Below, in pieces: positions 45,941-57,234 of a DNA stretch of 64,000 bases. Source of the stretch: Metallyticus violacea (lineage: Eukaryota > Arthropoda > Insecta > Mantodea > Metallyticidae); assembly GCA_030762175.1 (NCBI GenBank), contig CM060830.1, forward strand, positions 44,566,501-44,630,500. Reading direction: 5' to 3'. Each line of letters starts with the position of its first letter. The first letter of the stretch is position 1. Made by a program: the position numbers and the translations under genes. The notes beneath the pieces are model-generated. The model did no database searches, was not told where the DNA came from, and worked only from the letters and a program-made list of their open reading frames with translations.

Positions 45941-46850
45941 ATGGGTAAAACAGTGGAATCACTGCCGGGGAAGAAAAGTGAATTCTTGCTTACTGTTCTG
46001 TTGGTCTAAGCACTAGAGATATAGTCTCTAGAACAGGTTTTCACCAGTCTATCATTTCAAGAGTACCAAAGAAATATAGGGAGAAGAGAAATGTTGACCG
46101 GCTGAAAGGAAGAGGCAGGCAATGAGCATCTATTCCAAAACAGGACACGTACTAAAAATAATTTGTCTTAGTAATCATTGGCCAACAGCCTCAGAACTGA
46201 AGCAACAGTCGAAAGATGCGTGATGTCTCAGTGACCAGCAGAAGTAAACTCCTTCAAGCAGGGCTACCTTACAGAAAAAGCGTGCAGCGTGAACACTAAA
46301 GCTGTGGAAAAGGAGTCTAGATTTAACCTCCATGACTCCGTGCGTCGCAGATGTGAAGAACTGTTGCCTTCATTCATAACACAAGCAACGAAGCATTCAC
46401 AAGGTCAGGTGATCTGGGAGTGCATTCATAGGTTGTATGAACTTCGAAAGTGGCATTGTTAATTGCAGACGTCTACTTAGGCATCCTTGAAAACAAATTG
46501 ATGCCCACAGTACGAGGCCATTTTGGCGAACCTTCAAGCTGCATTTATCAAGATGACTCTGCCCTGTCATAGAGCTTTGAAGGCAATTAATTTGTATTTA
46601 ATTGGATATAGGTAGTGTTGATATTTCAGATAAAAATGTTCCTTTGAAAAAACAGAAGAAGCTGCTAGACTGGCCTGGAAACAGCATCGACCTGAAACCT
46701 GTTGAGAACTACTGGGAGATTACGGGAAATAGTATGCCAGCAATAAAAGATAATTTCAGGAGAAATTGTGCATGTGCGTTTTCTTGAAATGACCCAGGAA
46801 TACAAAGAATTTGGTTTTCAGGGCATCGATTAAAGCACGCGGTGGATTAA
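45941..46850 (+). pseudogene. Tc1-type transposase pseudogene
   Basis: The plus-strand translation begins MGKTVESLPGKKSEFLLTVL, followed after a frame change by GLSTRDIVSRTGFHQSIISR (helix-turn-helix). Later come LENKLMPTVRGHFG, SCIYQDDSALSHRA (the catalytic Asp block, normally QDNAPCH) and LDWPGNSIDLKPVENYWEI, the Tc1 DWPxxSPDLNPIENLW(E) signature with the last catalytic Glu. Several stops and frameshifts make it inactive. Terminal repeats were not paired. Confidence 0.88.
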
Positions 46851-47639
46851 CAAAATACTTGTGAAAACTATGCAGTAGATTAGGCAGCTAGATTTTATAA
46901 AAGTTGAAATGTATTCTTATTAATATGCTATGTTTCAATAATGTGTGTGTTTAACCGCATATATTAAGCATTGTAAAACAATAAGTAAGTCAATTTGTTC
47001 ACTTCTTTCTGCGAGTATTTCGTTTCTATTTTTTAATACTTATAAAATACTTATAAAAATACTTGTAAATTAAAATGAAATGCATAACAATGATGTCTTA
47101 ACACGTTTATGGAAGAATATGGGGCAAATAAAAACCACATAAAATCAAACATTCTGATGAAAATATTAAAGAGTTAAGGGTGAGGCACCACTGTACCACT
47201 GCACCACTGTAAATATAAATTTTGCCCCATACTATGGGGGTGTACACAGATTTAATAAGTAAATGGGCTGGCATTGAAACTTAAAATAAATAATGATTTT
47301 ATTATTTAGGCATGTCAAAACTGGTTCGTCTAACAGTTTACTCATAAAGCCAGGACAAGCAGGGCAGCAACTAAGAAGGAACCAAGAAATAAAAGAGAGA
47401 GCAATTCTATGTAACGCGGGTTGCATGTTCACTAGGCGCTTCTGACACCACTGATAGACATGTTAATTGAGCGGAACACTTTACGTCAAAATTATTACAA
47501 ATATTATTTTATTATTTTAATGGGACCTAATTTGTTATTGAACTGATAATTGAGTTCATATACAACGCGTATATCACCTCTTAGGAAGTCCTTAACCGGC
47601 GCGTGTAGAATTGAAAACTGGCAGTTTTGGAATGTCGAT

Positions 47640-48085
47640 CAGAATGCAACATTGTTCATCGTCATCAGAGCGGGCGATAACGTTTGGGACTCACTATTGG
47701 GAAATCCCGGGTTCAAATCTTAATCTTGAATGTTTCCTTTATTTCCCTGGTTACTTAATACGTATGCTTGGGATAGATATTTCCTTTCCAGGAATGTCCC
47801 CAATTCATTCCGTTTGTTCTGTTGCAAGGCCTAAGTGCCAGACGAGATAGGTTGGTGCTGTTTGAGGTGTGGCGGTGAATGCTCTTCGGAAACATTTCTG
47901 CTTTGGCGTCTGGTGTGAAAGCGGTCCTTCTGAGGGGCTTACTTTCTTAGAGGCGGCGTCGGGATATTCTATTTGGAGTCTACATTCGTGTATCACCGCC
48001 CCTGAATCCCGGCCTCCTCCATCATTTACAGTCTGCATTTTCTGCCTTTTGGTTATGAAACTGTAGCACACTGTGCTGTCGTAAC
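47640..48085 (+). repeat. GC-rich composite repeat with tRNA-like head, second copy
   Basis: It starts with GCGGGCGATAACGTTTGGGA and a B-box-like CCCGGGTTCAAATCTTAATC, then a T-rich link, then a GC-rich body (GCGTCTGGTGTGAAAGCGG, AGGCGGCGTCGGGATATTCT, CACCGCCCCTGAATCCCGG). Its order parallels 30.67-31.13 kb. Translation on either strand gives frames without recognisable domains. Confidence 0.45.
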
Positions 48086-48477
48086 TTCGCTGCAAACTTA
48101 CTCATATGTTGTGAAACTTTATTGACATTCAATTACGTTTTATTAACAGGAGCTTTTTTAAGGTCAACGTGAGTAGAAATTTCATTTTATGGAGCTATAA
48201 GCTTCCATAAAGCAAAACGTGCGGCTATCATAAACATTACCTAATCCTACGTACTAGTGATTGGAGCTCCGTATTCCTAGGTTTATATTTGGACATGTCA
48301 TTAAGCATTTTCACCAATGGGAGTGGTTTACATTGGTGCTTATAGCTCTGGTGATTTGTAGTTTCAGATTAATATTAGTTTATTTGTTAATTCATACGCC
48401 TTACATCACAAGGCTTTGTTCAATTTACGTATCAGTTGTTCGTTTATTTTCAAATACATTACTGTCATGCAAATGAT

Positions 48478-49218
48478 GATGATTATTATTGTTTAAAGGG
48501 CGCAAAACAGCTAAGGTCATTAGCGCCCAAACTCAGTAAAACCTGCGCCAAGAATAAAATATCTATACCAAAATTCAAAGTAGAAAAAAGCATTAAGCAC
48601 ATTGGGAAATAACGACAAAAGCCCCAAAACAAGTAACAAGGGTAAAATGATCAAAAGCAAACAACAGACTGGTACTAAAACACAGCTACAAGAGCTGAAA
48701 ACACAACAGTCTTATAATGGTCTAAAATTATGGCATAAAAACCCCATAACAAATAACAAGAATAATATGGTCAACAACAAAAAAAAAGAGAGACTGGTAA
48801 TAAAACACAGCTACAAGAGCTGAAAACACACCAGTGTTAAAATAGTCTAAAAATGCCGTCATAAATAAAATAATATAATCTCACACCTTGCTCCAAAAAC
48901 CACAAACACGGATAAAACGGACCACTTGCTCAACAGCAACCACATCTGCAAGTACTTCCTCAATAGAGGAGGGCAAACCTAGGGAAAGTCTAAAAGCCGC
49001 TAGATGATGACGTTCTATTAAAATGTGACGCAGTGTATAGGAGTGGTCACAATGAGGACATACTGGAGCTGGACCTCCGTTAAAAAGGTGACGGTGACTA
49101 AAACGGAATGGGCAATTCGTAAACGTGCTGTATTTACTTTCTCGCGACGAACTGCGCGAGAAGAAGATGACCGATTAAAAGGGGCTGATTTACATTGTCG
49201 AAGCTTGTTATCTTGGAG
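48478..49218 (-). mobile_element. 5'-truncated non-LTR retrotransposon (C-terminal ORF end and 3' UTR)
   Basis: Minus-strand translation from about 49170 to 48880 ends HRHLFNGGPAPVCPHCDHSY, then TLRHILIERHHLAAFRLSL and a stop. The CxxC...H pattern followed by (R/V)HILIE is the zinc-knuckle-like C-terminus of I/Jockey-type insect LINEs. The 3' UTR contains two direct repeats of about 150 bp (each with AAAACACAGCTACAAGAGCT on the plus strand at about 48680 and 48805). The element ends with a small hairpin block (GGGCGCTAATGACC...GCGCCC) and an AATAATAATCATCATC tail, typical for retroposition. Confidence 0.8.
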
Positions 49219-49315
49219 TAAACTCCATTACTGTCAAGCAAAGAAAACATAATCAAGCACAGAGAGATACTTAAATTATCATACTTGTGTATATAGAAAA
49301 GTCAAAATAATAAAA

Positions 49316-49654
49316 TTGACCCCAAAATATGTTTTTATTCCTGTCGTATGTTTTCCGCTAGAAGAGTGCAGCAAATATATCAAGATGTTCGTGCCTTGCA
49401 GAGAGAACGGAAAGTCTTTATTCCAGTTTCCTGAAGAAAACGCGTTGATTTACATTGCCTGTTTGGAATTTGATTTTGAACTGGTAGCAAGAGACAGTGA
49501 AGTGCCCGTTCGCCATATTGATCGTTGTCACTGTTCCACGTTCTTTTGCAGGTCACACATACGCACGTACGCACTTCCTGTACGGGTGCAGTTTTATGTC
49601 GCCTCAAGGCAAACGCGACCTAGGCTGAAAGCATTAAAATCAAGAATTTTGTGA
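49316..49654 (+). other. Unassigned 112-codon open frame
   Basis: The frame begins MTPKYVFIPVVCFPLEECSK and has eight Cys, mixed composition and no low-complexity character. It is open before its ATG as well. I do not recognise a family and there is no splice or promoter support. It starts about 100 bases after the LINE truncation point and could be chance or a decayed repeat ORF. Confidence 0.2.
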
Positions 49655-50336
49655 TTTGATTATTATATGTGCGCAGTGATTCAATAAGAAAAAACTCTTA
49701 GTTCAGAAAATCAAAATAAAAGTCGCTAAGAATATTTTGCGCGCTTTCTTAAGAAGAATTCAAGTTTTGCAAAAAAATACTGCATCTAGAAACGTTCACC
49801 CAGAAAGTTAATTTAAACCAAATGTCATTCTCACATGTGAAGGGGAAAAGAAAAAGGGGGAGAAAATCCAAAGAAAATTTAGTTATGATAAAAGAAAAGG
49901 TTATTACTGATAATTAAAAATTAATTTAAACAAAATAATTATTGACTTAAATTATTAACTACCTAAAGTAGTTATTTTTGTATAATTATAAAAACATTTA
50001 AATAATTTTTTTATACTTTTAAACGACAATATTGTTTGTAAAGAAAAATCACAAAACTATGAAAAACATTTACTTCTCCTCAATATTAATAATGAATAGA
50101 TTGTGAAAGAAGAACCTATCCTTAGTTGAGTCTAACACAGTAGGTTAAAGTAAGTCAACATCTTAGTGAAAATTTACTGCTTTCGTTTTTATTATGGGCG
50201 AGCAGATTTTCCTTACCGCGTTTGAATCTTTGTAATCGGAAACATGCCGTGCTGTAGCTGCAGTTATTATTTTTACAAGTCAATAATGTACCCTGAGAAC
50301 GGCACCCCACAAAGAAATACCGCTCGCCCACAATGA

Positions 50337-50606
50337 TTTTGTTTGGTTTATTTAGGGACGCTCTTTAACATTTCAGGTCATCAGCGTCCCATTCAATTCA
50401 GGGCGTGAAACAGCCGACAAATTTTGTTCAGAGGCCTCTTCTTTCAGGCTTGAGGTTCATTTTCGTGCCGTAAATGTACAACATGGGACCCACGGCTTTA
50501 CTTCCCTTCCAAAGGAAGCCATACTTACAATTTTCACGTCCGAAAAAATCTGTCGGTCCTGGCCGGGATCGAACCCGCGATCTTGGGTTTAGAAGACAAG
50601 TATGTT
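50337..50606 (-). repeat. SINE family B copy with 11-bp target-site duplication
   Basis: GCCCACAATGA occurs at 50326-50336 and 50607-50617, a perfect target-site duplication. The copy is 5'-truncated inside the tRNA head (begins CATACTTGTCTTCTAAACCC), has B box GGGTTCGATCCCG, and keeps the full body and a T/A tail. Few differences from the 21.1- and 51.0-kb copies suggest a fairly recent insertion. Confidence 0.93.
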
Positions 50607-50972
50607 GCCCACAATGAAAATACACTACTATATCGACCTATTTACCCGACTTAAATTTTTTTATTAAGGTCTTCCTACAGGGGATGAACGCATTGTTACA
50701 ATACAACATTCCCTTTATAAAATGAAATCGACTGCAAAACATTCTTTACAACAGCATTGGAGCAAATAATTGTTCTTATTCCCGCGATGAACATTAAACT
50801 ATAACAGAAAAATAATTGCAAACTTAAGAAAAAATATGATAGAAATAGGCAGAAAGTACAAAATAATTAAAAATAAAACCATCTATGTATTTACGGTAGT
50901 TCACAAACGTAATTTTTGTACTCTTAGTTAGGTTACCAATTAAAAAAATATAGAGATTCAATGACTATCAAT

Positions 50973-51235
50973 TCCTACACCCAAGATCGCGGGTTCGAAC
51001 CCGGCCAGGACCGATGCATTTTTTCGGGGCGTAAAAATCGTAAGTATGGCTTCCTTCGGAAGGGAAGTAAAACCGTGGGTCCCGTGTCGTACATTTACGG
51101 CACGAAAAAGAACCTCAAGCCTGAAAGAGAGGTCTCTGAGCAAACTTTGTCGGTCGTTTCACGCCCTGAGTTGAATGGGACGCTGATGACCTGAAATGTT
51201 AAAGAGCGTCCATAAATAAACAAATAAAAAAAAAA
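50973..51235 (+). repeat. SINE family B copy, opposite orientation, 10-bp target-site duplication
   Basis: GACTATCAAT is found at 50963-50972 and 51236-51245. The copy is 5'-truncated in the anticodon region (CCTACACCCAAGATCGCGGG), with B box GGGTTCGAACCCGG and an A-rich tail (AACAAATAAAAAAAAAA). It lies 370 bp from an inverted copy of the same family. Confidence 0.93.
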
Positions 51236-52303
51236 GACTATCAATGACTTACAATGACTGTATGTTGTAGGATGAAGAATTGCGCTGTCATTTAATTTAC
51301 GACAAGTTATATTACACTACCATGTTGTATGCACAGGCCAGCAAATACTCTCCAACTTATCTTTGTACTTATAATACCTGGGTATTGTGCTCTATCTCCT
51401 TTTCTGCAGTTCTAATCAGATTCTTCTTTCTGAGGGCTCTGGACTAATACAGGGGTTGTCAACGTTTTTCAATAACGTACCATTACATTCAATCCAGGAT
51501 ATGAGATGTACCAGTAAGCAAATTTTACGACGTTAATGCGTGATTTTATAGTACAAGGGTCAAAATAAGCACTTCTCTACATTTATAACAACACTAGTGA
51601 TTTATTTAATATTTATTGTATATGGTATTTATAATTAGATATTTATTAGAGAAAAACCGTTCAAACTATAATGGATTGTTCTGCGAAACGTCTGAAAATT
51701 AATTTTATTGAGATTAAAATATAGTAAATGAATACATAAACACCCGATACACATACTGCTGATACTGGTACTCTAGTACTCAAACCAACAATCAGTAAAA
51801 ATTATTCACTTTACAATTTTAACCAATTTCTGACTTACACTTTTGTTTCAGTGCGAAGGTTATGCTTGTTTATCTGAACACGGTTCTTTAATGTTTGGCT
51901 TCAATTGACTTACTTTTAGTTTTATATCGGGGTCAACATTCAACTTATTTCTGTACTTGTTTTTGATATAAATTAGAAAAGAAAATGTACATTCACAAAG
52001 GTAAATGGTCACAAACACCAACAAAAAATTTACACCTTTTTTCTAAGATCTTTGGATATTCGTTTGTTCTTGTCGGTCAGAAGTCTGTTACATGCATCTT
52101 CTTGGTCATTTTCCTGAGACTTCCGTCACCAATTCGTCTTTCTGGAAGGAGTTAAGGTTTCTGGCAAGGTATCAGCAATAGAAAACGGATCTCTAATGCA
52201 AAATTCTGCATTCAGCTTTTCAGGGAAGTATACACTGAAATTTGAGATGACACTCCCAAGGTGCCCCTTAATATTCAATGCTAGTTCACAATGAACAGGA
52301 CCT

Positions 52304-52567
52304 CCATGGGTGGCCGAGGTCGTTAGGGCGCGGATTCGTGAGTGGGAGGTCTGGGGGCTCGAATCCCGCCACGATCGTCCTCCCTGACTGAGGTTTTTTC
52401 CAGGTTTTCCTCAGTCCTCATATATGGCAAATGCCGGGGAGGCACCCTAAACTTAGGCCTGGAACGTTTCCTTCCTTAAAAATTCCTTTCCCAAGTTATC
52501 ATTTCATCTCATGTATCACCAGTGTCCACCGCCTGTGGTGCCTCAGTAGTAAAAACGGGCTTTAAAC
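52304..52567 (+). repeat. SINE family A copy, full length
   Basis: The head CATGGGTGGCCGAGGTCGTT, then AGGGCGCGGATTCGTGAG, is followed by B box GGGCTCGAATCCCGCC. The body GGTTTTTTCCAGGTTTTCCT and GGCAAATGCCGGGGAGGCAC is intact, and the tail ends GTGCCTCAGTAGTAAAAACG. This is the most complete copy and the best consensus source in the window. Confidence 0.93.
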
Positions 52568-52904
52568 ACAATTAAAAACATAATGAAGAGGCATTTCGTT
52601 TTCACTTAAAGCATCCAACAACGGAAAGAAAGATGTGTTTACAATATTGATCCCTGTTATTACGAAGTTTAGTTTTTTCTTAAGATTTCCAATTTTATCC
52701 AAGAATATGGAAGTACTCTTGTTCTGCTGGTTAAGGCGACAAAATACATCCGCTAACTGGGCAAGCCATAGTTCGTCAGTGAAATAATTCAACTGCGGTC
52801 ACTGGTGGGCTTTTAAATCGATCCTAGTCAATACCCTCTTTCTATTTGAAGACTTTTAAATGTTATTCACAATTTATTATTTTAAATTATTTCGTGATGT
52901 CACT

Positions 52905-52918
52905 ACCCCCCCCCCCCC
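52905..52918. repeat. Poly(C) tract
   Basis: A run of about 13 C in AT-rich sequence; its length may be unreliable in an assembly. Confidence 0.8.
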
Positions 52919-53229
52919 TTTAGTAGTATGGTGAATCTGTTAGCAGTATACTAGGCCTGTTACAAATTGAAAGTAATTTTTCTGCTGTCTATTGTTGAAT
53001 TTAAAAGTGAAAGTATATGTTGCAAGATATTAATACATAGTATTTCCTTATTTACTTTTGCGAAGTATAACCTAACATTGCATATTAGGACTGCAGCTGC
53101 CATTACATTAAATATGTAAGTTTGTTGTTCGTTTTCTCAAAAGTTAATTTTTCAAAACTGATTACAGCTTAGCTTCTAAAATTTTCAAGATAATGGCATG
53201 AAGCGTTTCCTTTTCTTTTTAGGTCCATT

Positions 53230-53418
53230 TTATTTATTTGGTTTATTTACGGACGCTCTTTAACATTTCAGGCCAAGCGTCCCATTCAATTCAGGACGTG
53301 AAACGACCGATAAATTTGAGGCCTCTTCTTTCAGGCTTCAGGTTCTTTTTCGTGCCGTAAATCTACGAAATGGGGGGGACCCACGGCTTTACTTCCCTTC
53401 CGAAGGAAGCCAAGCTTT
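53230..53418 (-). repeat. SINE family B copy, 5'-truncated
   Basis: It has the body and tail only: CTTCCTTCGGAAGGGAAGTA, GAAGAGGCCTC, and GTCCGTAAATAAACCAAATA read on the minus strand. The head is lost at GGCTTCC. CATTTTA near both ends may be a short target-site duplication. Confidence 0.88.
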
Positions 53419-54926
53419 GGCATTTTACGATTGAAATCAACAATCTTCATTTTATCTTATGTTAAATATATATATATTTCATATTGAAAAATGTGTGTTT
53501 AAAATTAAAATTTTAGAAATTAATTTTTCCCTACACTTGCACTGTACATATTTTAATTACTGAAGTTCAATTTGTATATTTAGAAATTGCCTTTATAATA
53601 AAGAACAAATTAGTCAGAAAAATTCAAAATTTTGTAAAGAATTTTGTTAATGTCTTTTTGATGCAAAACCAGAAATGGAATACTTGAGAATTAATAGTTT
53701 CAAAACTTAATAACATATGGAAAAAACATTTTATTTTATATTAAAGAACATTAAGCGTACAAAATGTAAGTTACATATTTCTTATATAACCAAAGACAAA
53801 ATGGTAAACATTACCAATTCAATCTTGCAAAACGCTAGTTAGCTTATCCAGTACAACGCTATTGTCCTTAACAACATTACCACTCTCTGTCCACATTTTT
53901 CACAAGTTGAAGACTACCACCAGCTTTTTTTTCAGTTACTGAATTGCTTTTTAATGTTGCAAATACTTTCACACAAACATACACTCTTCTGCTCACTGCA
54001 AACAAATTTTCTTGACATTTTAAAATGGTTAAAAGGTCAGCAAACTTCAAGTGAAAGCGAGGATTGCTATGTGCTGAGCAAATTTGCGGAAGATTAGCTT
54101 TTCAATACAACGCAGTTGTTCACTGGGTGGAAAACCCAGCTTATACATGAGTGAGTGTATGTCACAAGAGTTATTCCAGAAAATGGAAAAACAAACTCTG
54201 CCAATATCACAATCACAGGGTAGCTTGGAGGGGGGGATGTTACTTCAGAATCACAGTATTCCATTGAAGGTAAAAATAGGAATAAAATTATAATCAAAAT
54301 ATAATTCAAGTAAATTGAAACTGACAGATACATGGCCAACTCTAATACAAAAAAGGGAAGAAAGAAAATATATTGAAAATATCACATTAACATGACCCAT
54401 GAAATTCATTTAATTTTAATTAGAATCAACTAAACGACACATATTAAAACAGATGACAAATTTAAATGAGGTGTTCCACGGAGATAATAATTAAATACAC
54501 TCTCTCCAACTAGAAATGAAAAAAATAACGTAGCGCTATTGAAATATACTATCGGTGAATAACCTTCACAATAATTACTATAAAAAAGTTTCCCTTCATA
54601 AAAAATCCTTTGCAAATATAAGAATTGCATGCTCAATATTTTTCTCAAACAACTTCTAACTTACCTTTTAATTGAAATTGCGAGATAGTTTGAATAACTC
54701 TTATCCTAATAGTCTAAGGTTTTGGAAGCAGAAAACAATTATTTCTAACATTATGTATCAAGTGAAGATCATAGAACTAATGACATTTTATATATCGAAG
54801 ATGCCTAGTATACACTCGTCAATGGACATAAGGTTCCCAATTGTGACCAACGATTTCTGCAGGGCATTCGAACAAGTCATGCATTGGCCATATCCTGTTC
54901 TCCAATTCTGATCATAATTATTGTTA

Positions 54927-56192
54927 CGAGGGGCATTCAAAAATGTTTTGTAAGTGTCACCTTGCAAATAAGGACTGAATTCGAGAACTTATTCTCGTAA
55001 TCTTTCTCCCTATCTCTTCCCATACGCAGTTGTAGACAGTGCAACCACTTGTCAAAAGCACTACTGACATTTAATTTAGGACAATGAAATGAGATATTTT
55101 CAGCAGAACTGAATTTATAGCTTGAACAAAGTTCTGCAATCATGTAAAAGATTTTCCAGCAATGCAAAATTTCACTCGAGGAAACAACCAGAAGTCGCAT
55201 GGTGAAGGTCAAAGCAACTGGACTTTGGCGACTTCCAGTTTCCTCAAATTTGCACCTGTTCCGTGAGCAGACCGTTGTCGCACAAAAGTTACAACCTTGA
55301 AATCCCTGTATTTGGTCGCCTCAGTTCTTCAAACAAATGATCCAAAATATAAGTGCCATCCATACAGTCCTTCTGGCATAAAGTCAACCATAATGGTCCT
55401 TCACAGTTGAAGAAAACAGTGAACATTCGCTTCCGAGAACGAACATCTTATCGAAGAATAACTGGTCTGGGTAATTCTCATTTATCCACACGCAGTTCTG
55501 AGCTTTATTTGGGGGTAGTACAGTATTAAAACCACTTTTATCATCAGTGCATAAATCTGTCAAACGTTTAGGACGATTTGGTGAAAACATGCTCAGCAGT
55601 TGCCTTGCACATTCCTTTCTCCTTTTCTCTTGGTTAGGGAATGTGGAACTCGTTTTGCATAAATTTTTCGCAGCTTTAAATGTTCACGAATCATACTGTC
55701 AATGCTGCAATTTTCAAACTTAGCATTTCAACAGTATTATGACAATTTTCCTCCACCAAGTTCCTCACTTTTTGAATTGTTCTCTCGTTCACAACTTCCC
55801 GAAGCCGGTCAAAGCGAGGGTTGTCTTTCAAAGCCTCTCGCCCTGCTTCAAATAATCCAATCTATCTTGTAATGGTATCAAATGAACACACTGATCGCCA
55901 TGAACAGCTAACAAGTCCTCGTTGATTTATTTCGTTCTTTCACCTAGTTTATAGCACGTGAAAATGTAGAAACTAAAGTTTTCTTTAGAAATATTCAAGA
56001 TTTTTCACTAGCTATTGACACAGGACTGAATTCAACAGGCTGAACGACTGTGACTATGTAAGTTGAAACTTGCACTTATACATATTTTGATAGCTTAAGG
56101 TCCATTGTTGCCAGCAGTATTATTTACATCTATGTAAACATTGCTGTCCAACAATGAATAGGCTGGTTGCAAAACTTTTGGAATGCCCCTCG
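54927..56192 (-). mobile_element. Full-length mariner-like element with decayed transposase
   Basis: TIRs CGAGGGGCATTCAAAAATG (left) and CGAGGGGCATTCCAAAAGT (right, opposite strand) are flanked by TA at 54925-54926 and 56193-56194. At 1266 bp it has normal mariner length. Minus-strand translation gives REHLKLRKIYAKRVPHSLTK in the N-terminal half, MFTVFFNCEGPLWLTL in the middle and, at the C-terminus, AFDKWLHCLQLRMGRDREKD (the FxKWxxRxxxCI...GDYxEK region). Stops and frameshifts break the frame, so it is probably dead. It is the parent type of the deleted copy at 21862-22260. Confidence 0.9.
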
Positions 56193-56484
56193 TAAGATTA
56201 CGCGAAACAAGGGTCAATCTATTGTTCTGAACCAAACTATGCCATCTAAGCGCCAAGTGAGCAGCTGAATCTTGTTAAAATGTCCAATCATTGGAAAGAG
56301 ACTCCTTCAGAGGTTCGAAAGCTCACCCCAGAATATGCTTGGTGTAATTCTGAGTTTTGGTCTGGCCCCTTGAAAGACTTATAAAAGAGGATTTTTTTTA
56401 AACCAAATGACTATCACAAATGAAGGTTGCTGCAGCCAAAGAAATTTCTGCTGATGGGATTATTATAGGTGTCAATGAATTTGT

Positions 56485-56655
56485 ATCAGTGGCACCAAAA
56501 ATGAGCTCAGGGACCTAAGAGCTAAAGTTATCTAACATCCACTCTAAAGACCGAGGAAAAAAAATTGAATAAAATCCTCAGTCAGGTATAGGCAACGGGC
56601 CTAACCGGGATTCGAATCAGGGCAACACATTATCCCTACAGCATCGCGGTTGCTG
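56485..56655 (-). repeat. Possible tRNA-headed SINE, another type
   Basis: On the minus strand, AACCGCGATGCTGTAGGGAT precedes a B box (GATTCGAATCCCGG) and a body with TGACTGAGGATTTT and CTTTAGAGTGGATGTTAGAT. There is only one copy in the window, so the family could not be confirmed here. Confidence 0.4.
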
Positions 56656-57196
56656 ATAGAAACATTAGCACTATCCCTTGTATGACTCCAATAATTTTTA
56701 TGTTTAATATTTAGCGACTGTTATATATTTTCACACCAGCCTTTTTAGTGTGCCTTGAAAGCATGTGCTGGCATATTTGTACTCTGTCCTTTGGTGAGCA
56801 TAAGGCACATATTGTCTCGTATTTAAAACGTTACATTTATGGGTCTTCCTAATAGCCCTGCTGAAGGTGAACTCTAGTACCCGCATTTCTCCAAAAGCTG
56901 TAGATCTTTCGCTTCATGATTTGCCAGACCAATATTTATCTTCAGTATCTTAGCGTATTCTGAATGATTCTGTATATATAATGAAGTTATCAGAGTTACG
57001 GGCCGATAGAACGCGTCTGCATATTGGGAGAAGACGGTTCCCAAAGCCATATTATGTATATGCAGGTAGCAAACTGTAGTTATTTTGAGGTAGGCCTTGC
57101 TCAATACTTTCATTGTGTGTAAATTGTACTACCATGAATACATTCTTGAAAAGCAGCTTTTTAAGTACGATATGTGTGTGTTTGTGTGTGTGTGTG

Positions 57197-57234
<38 letters not shown>

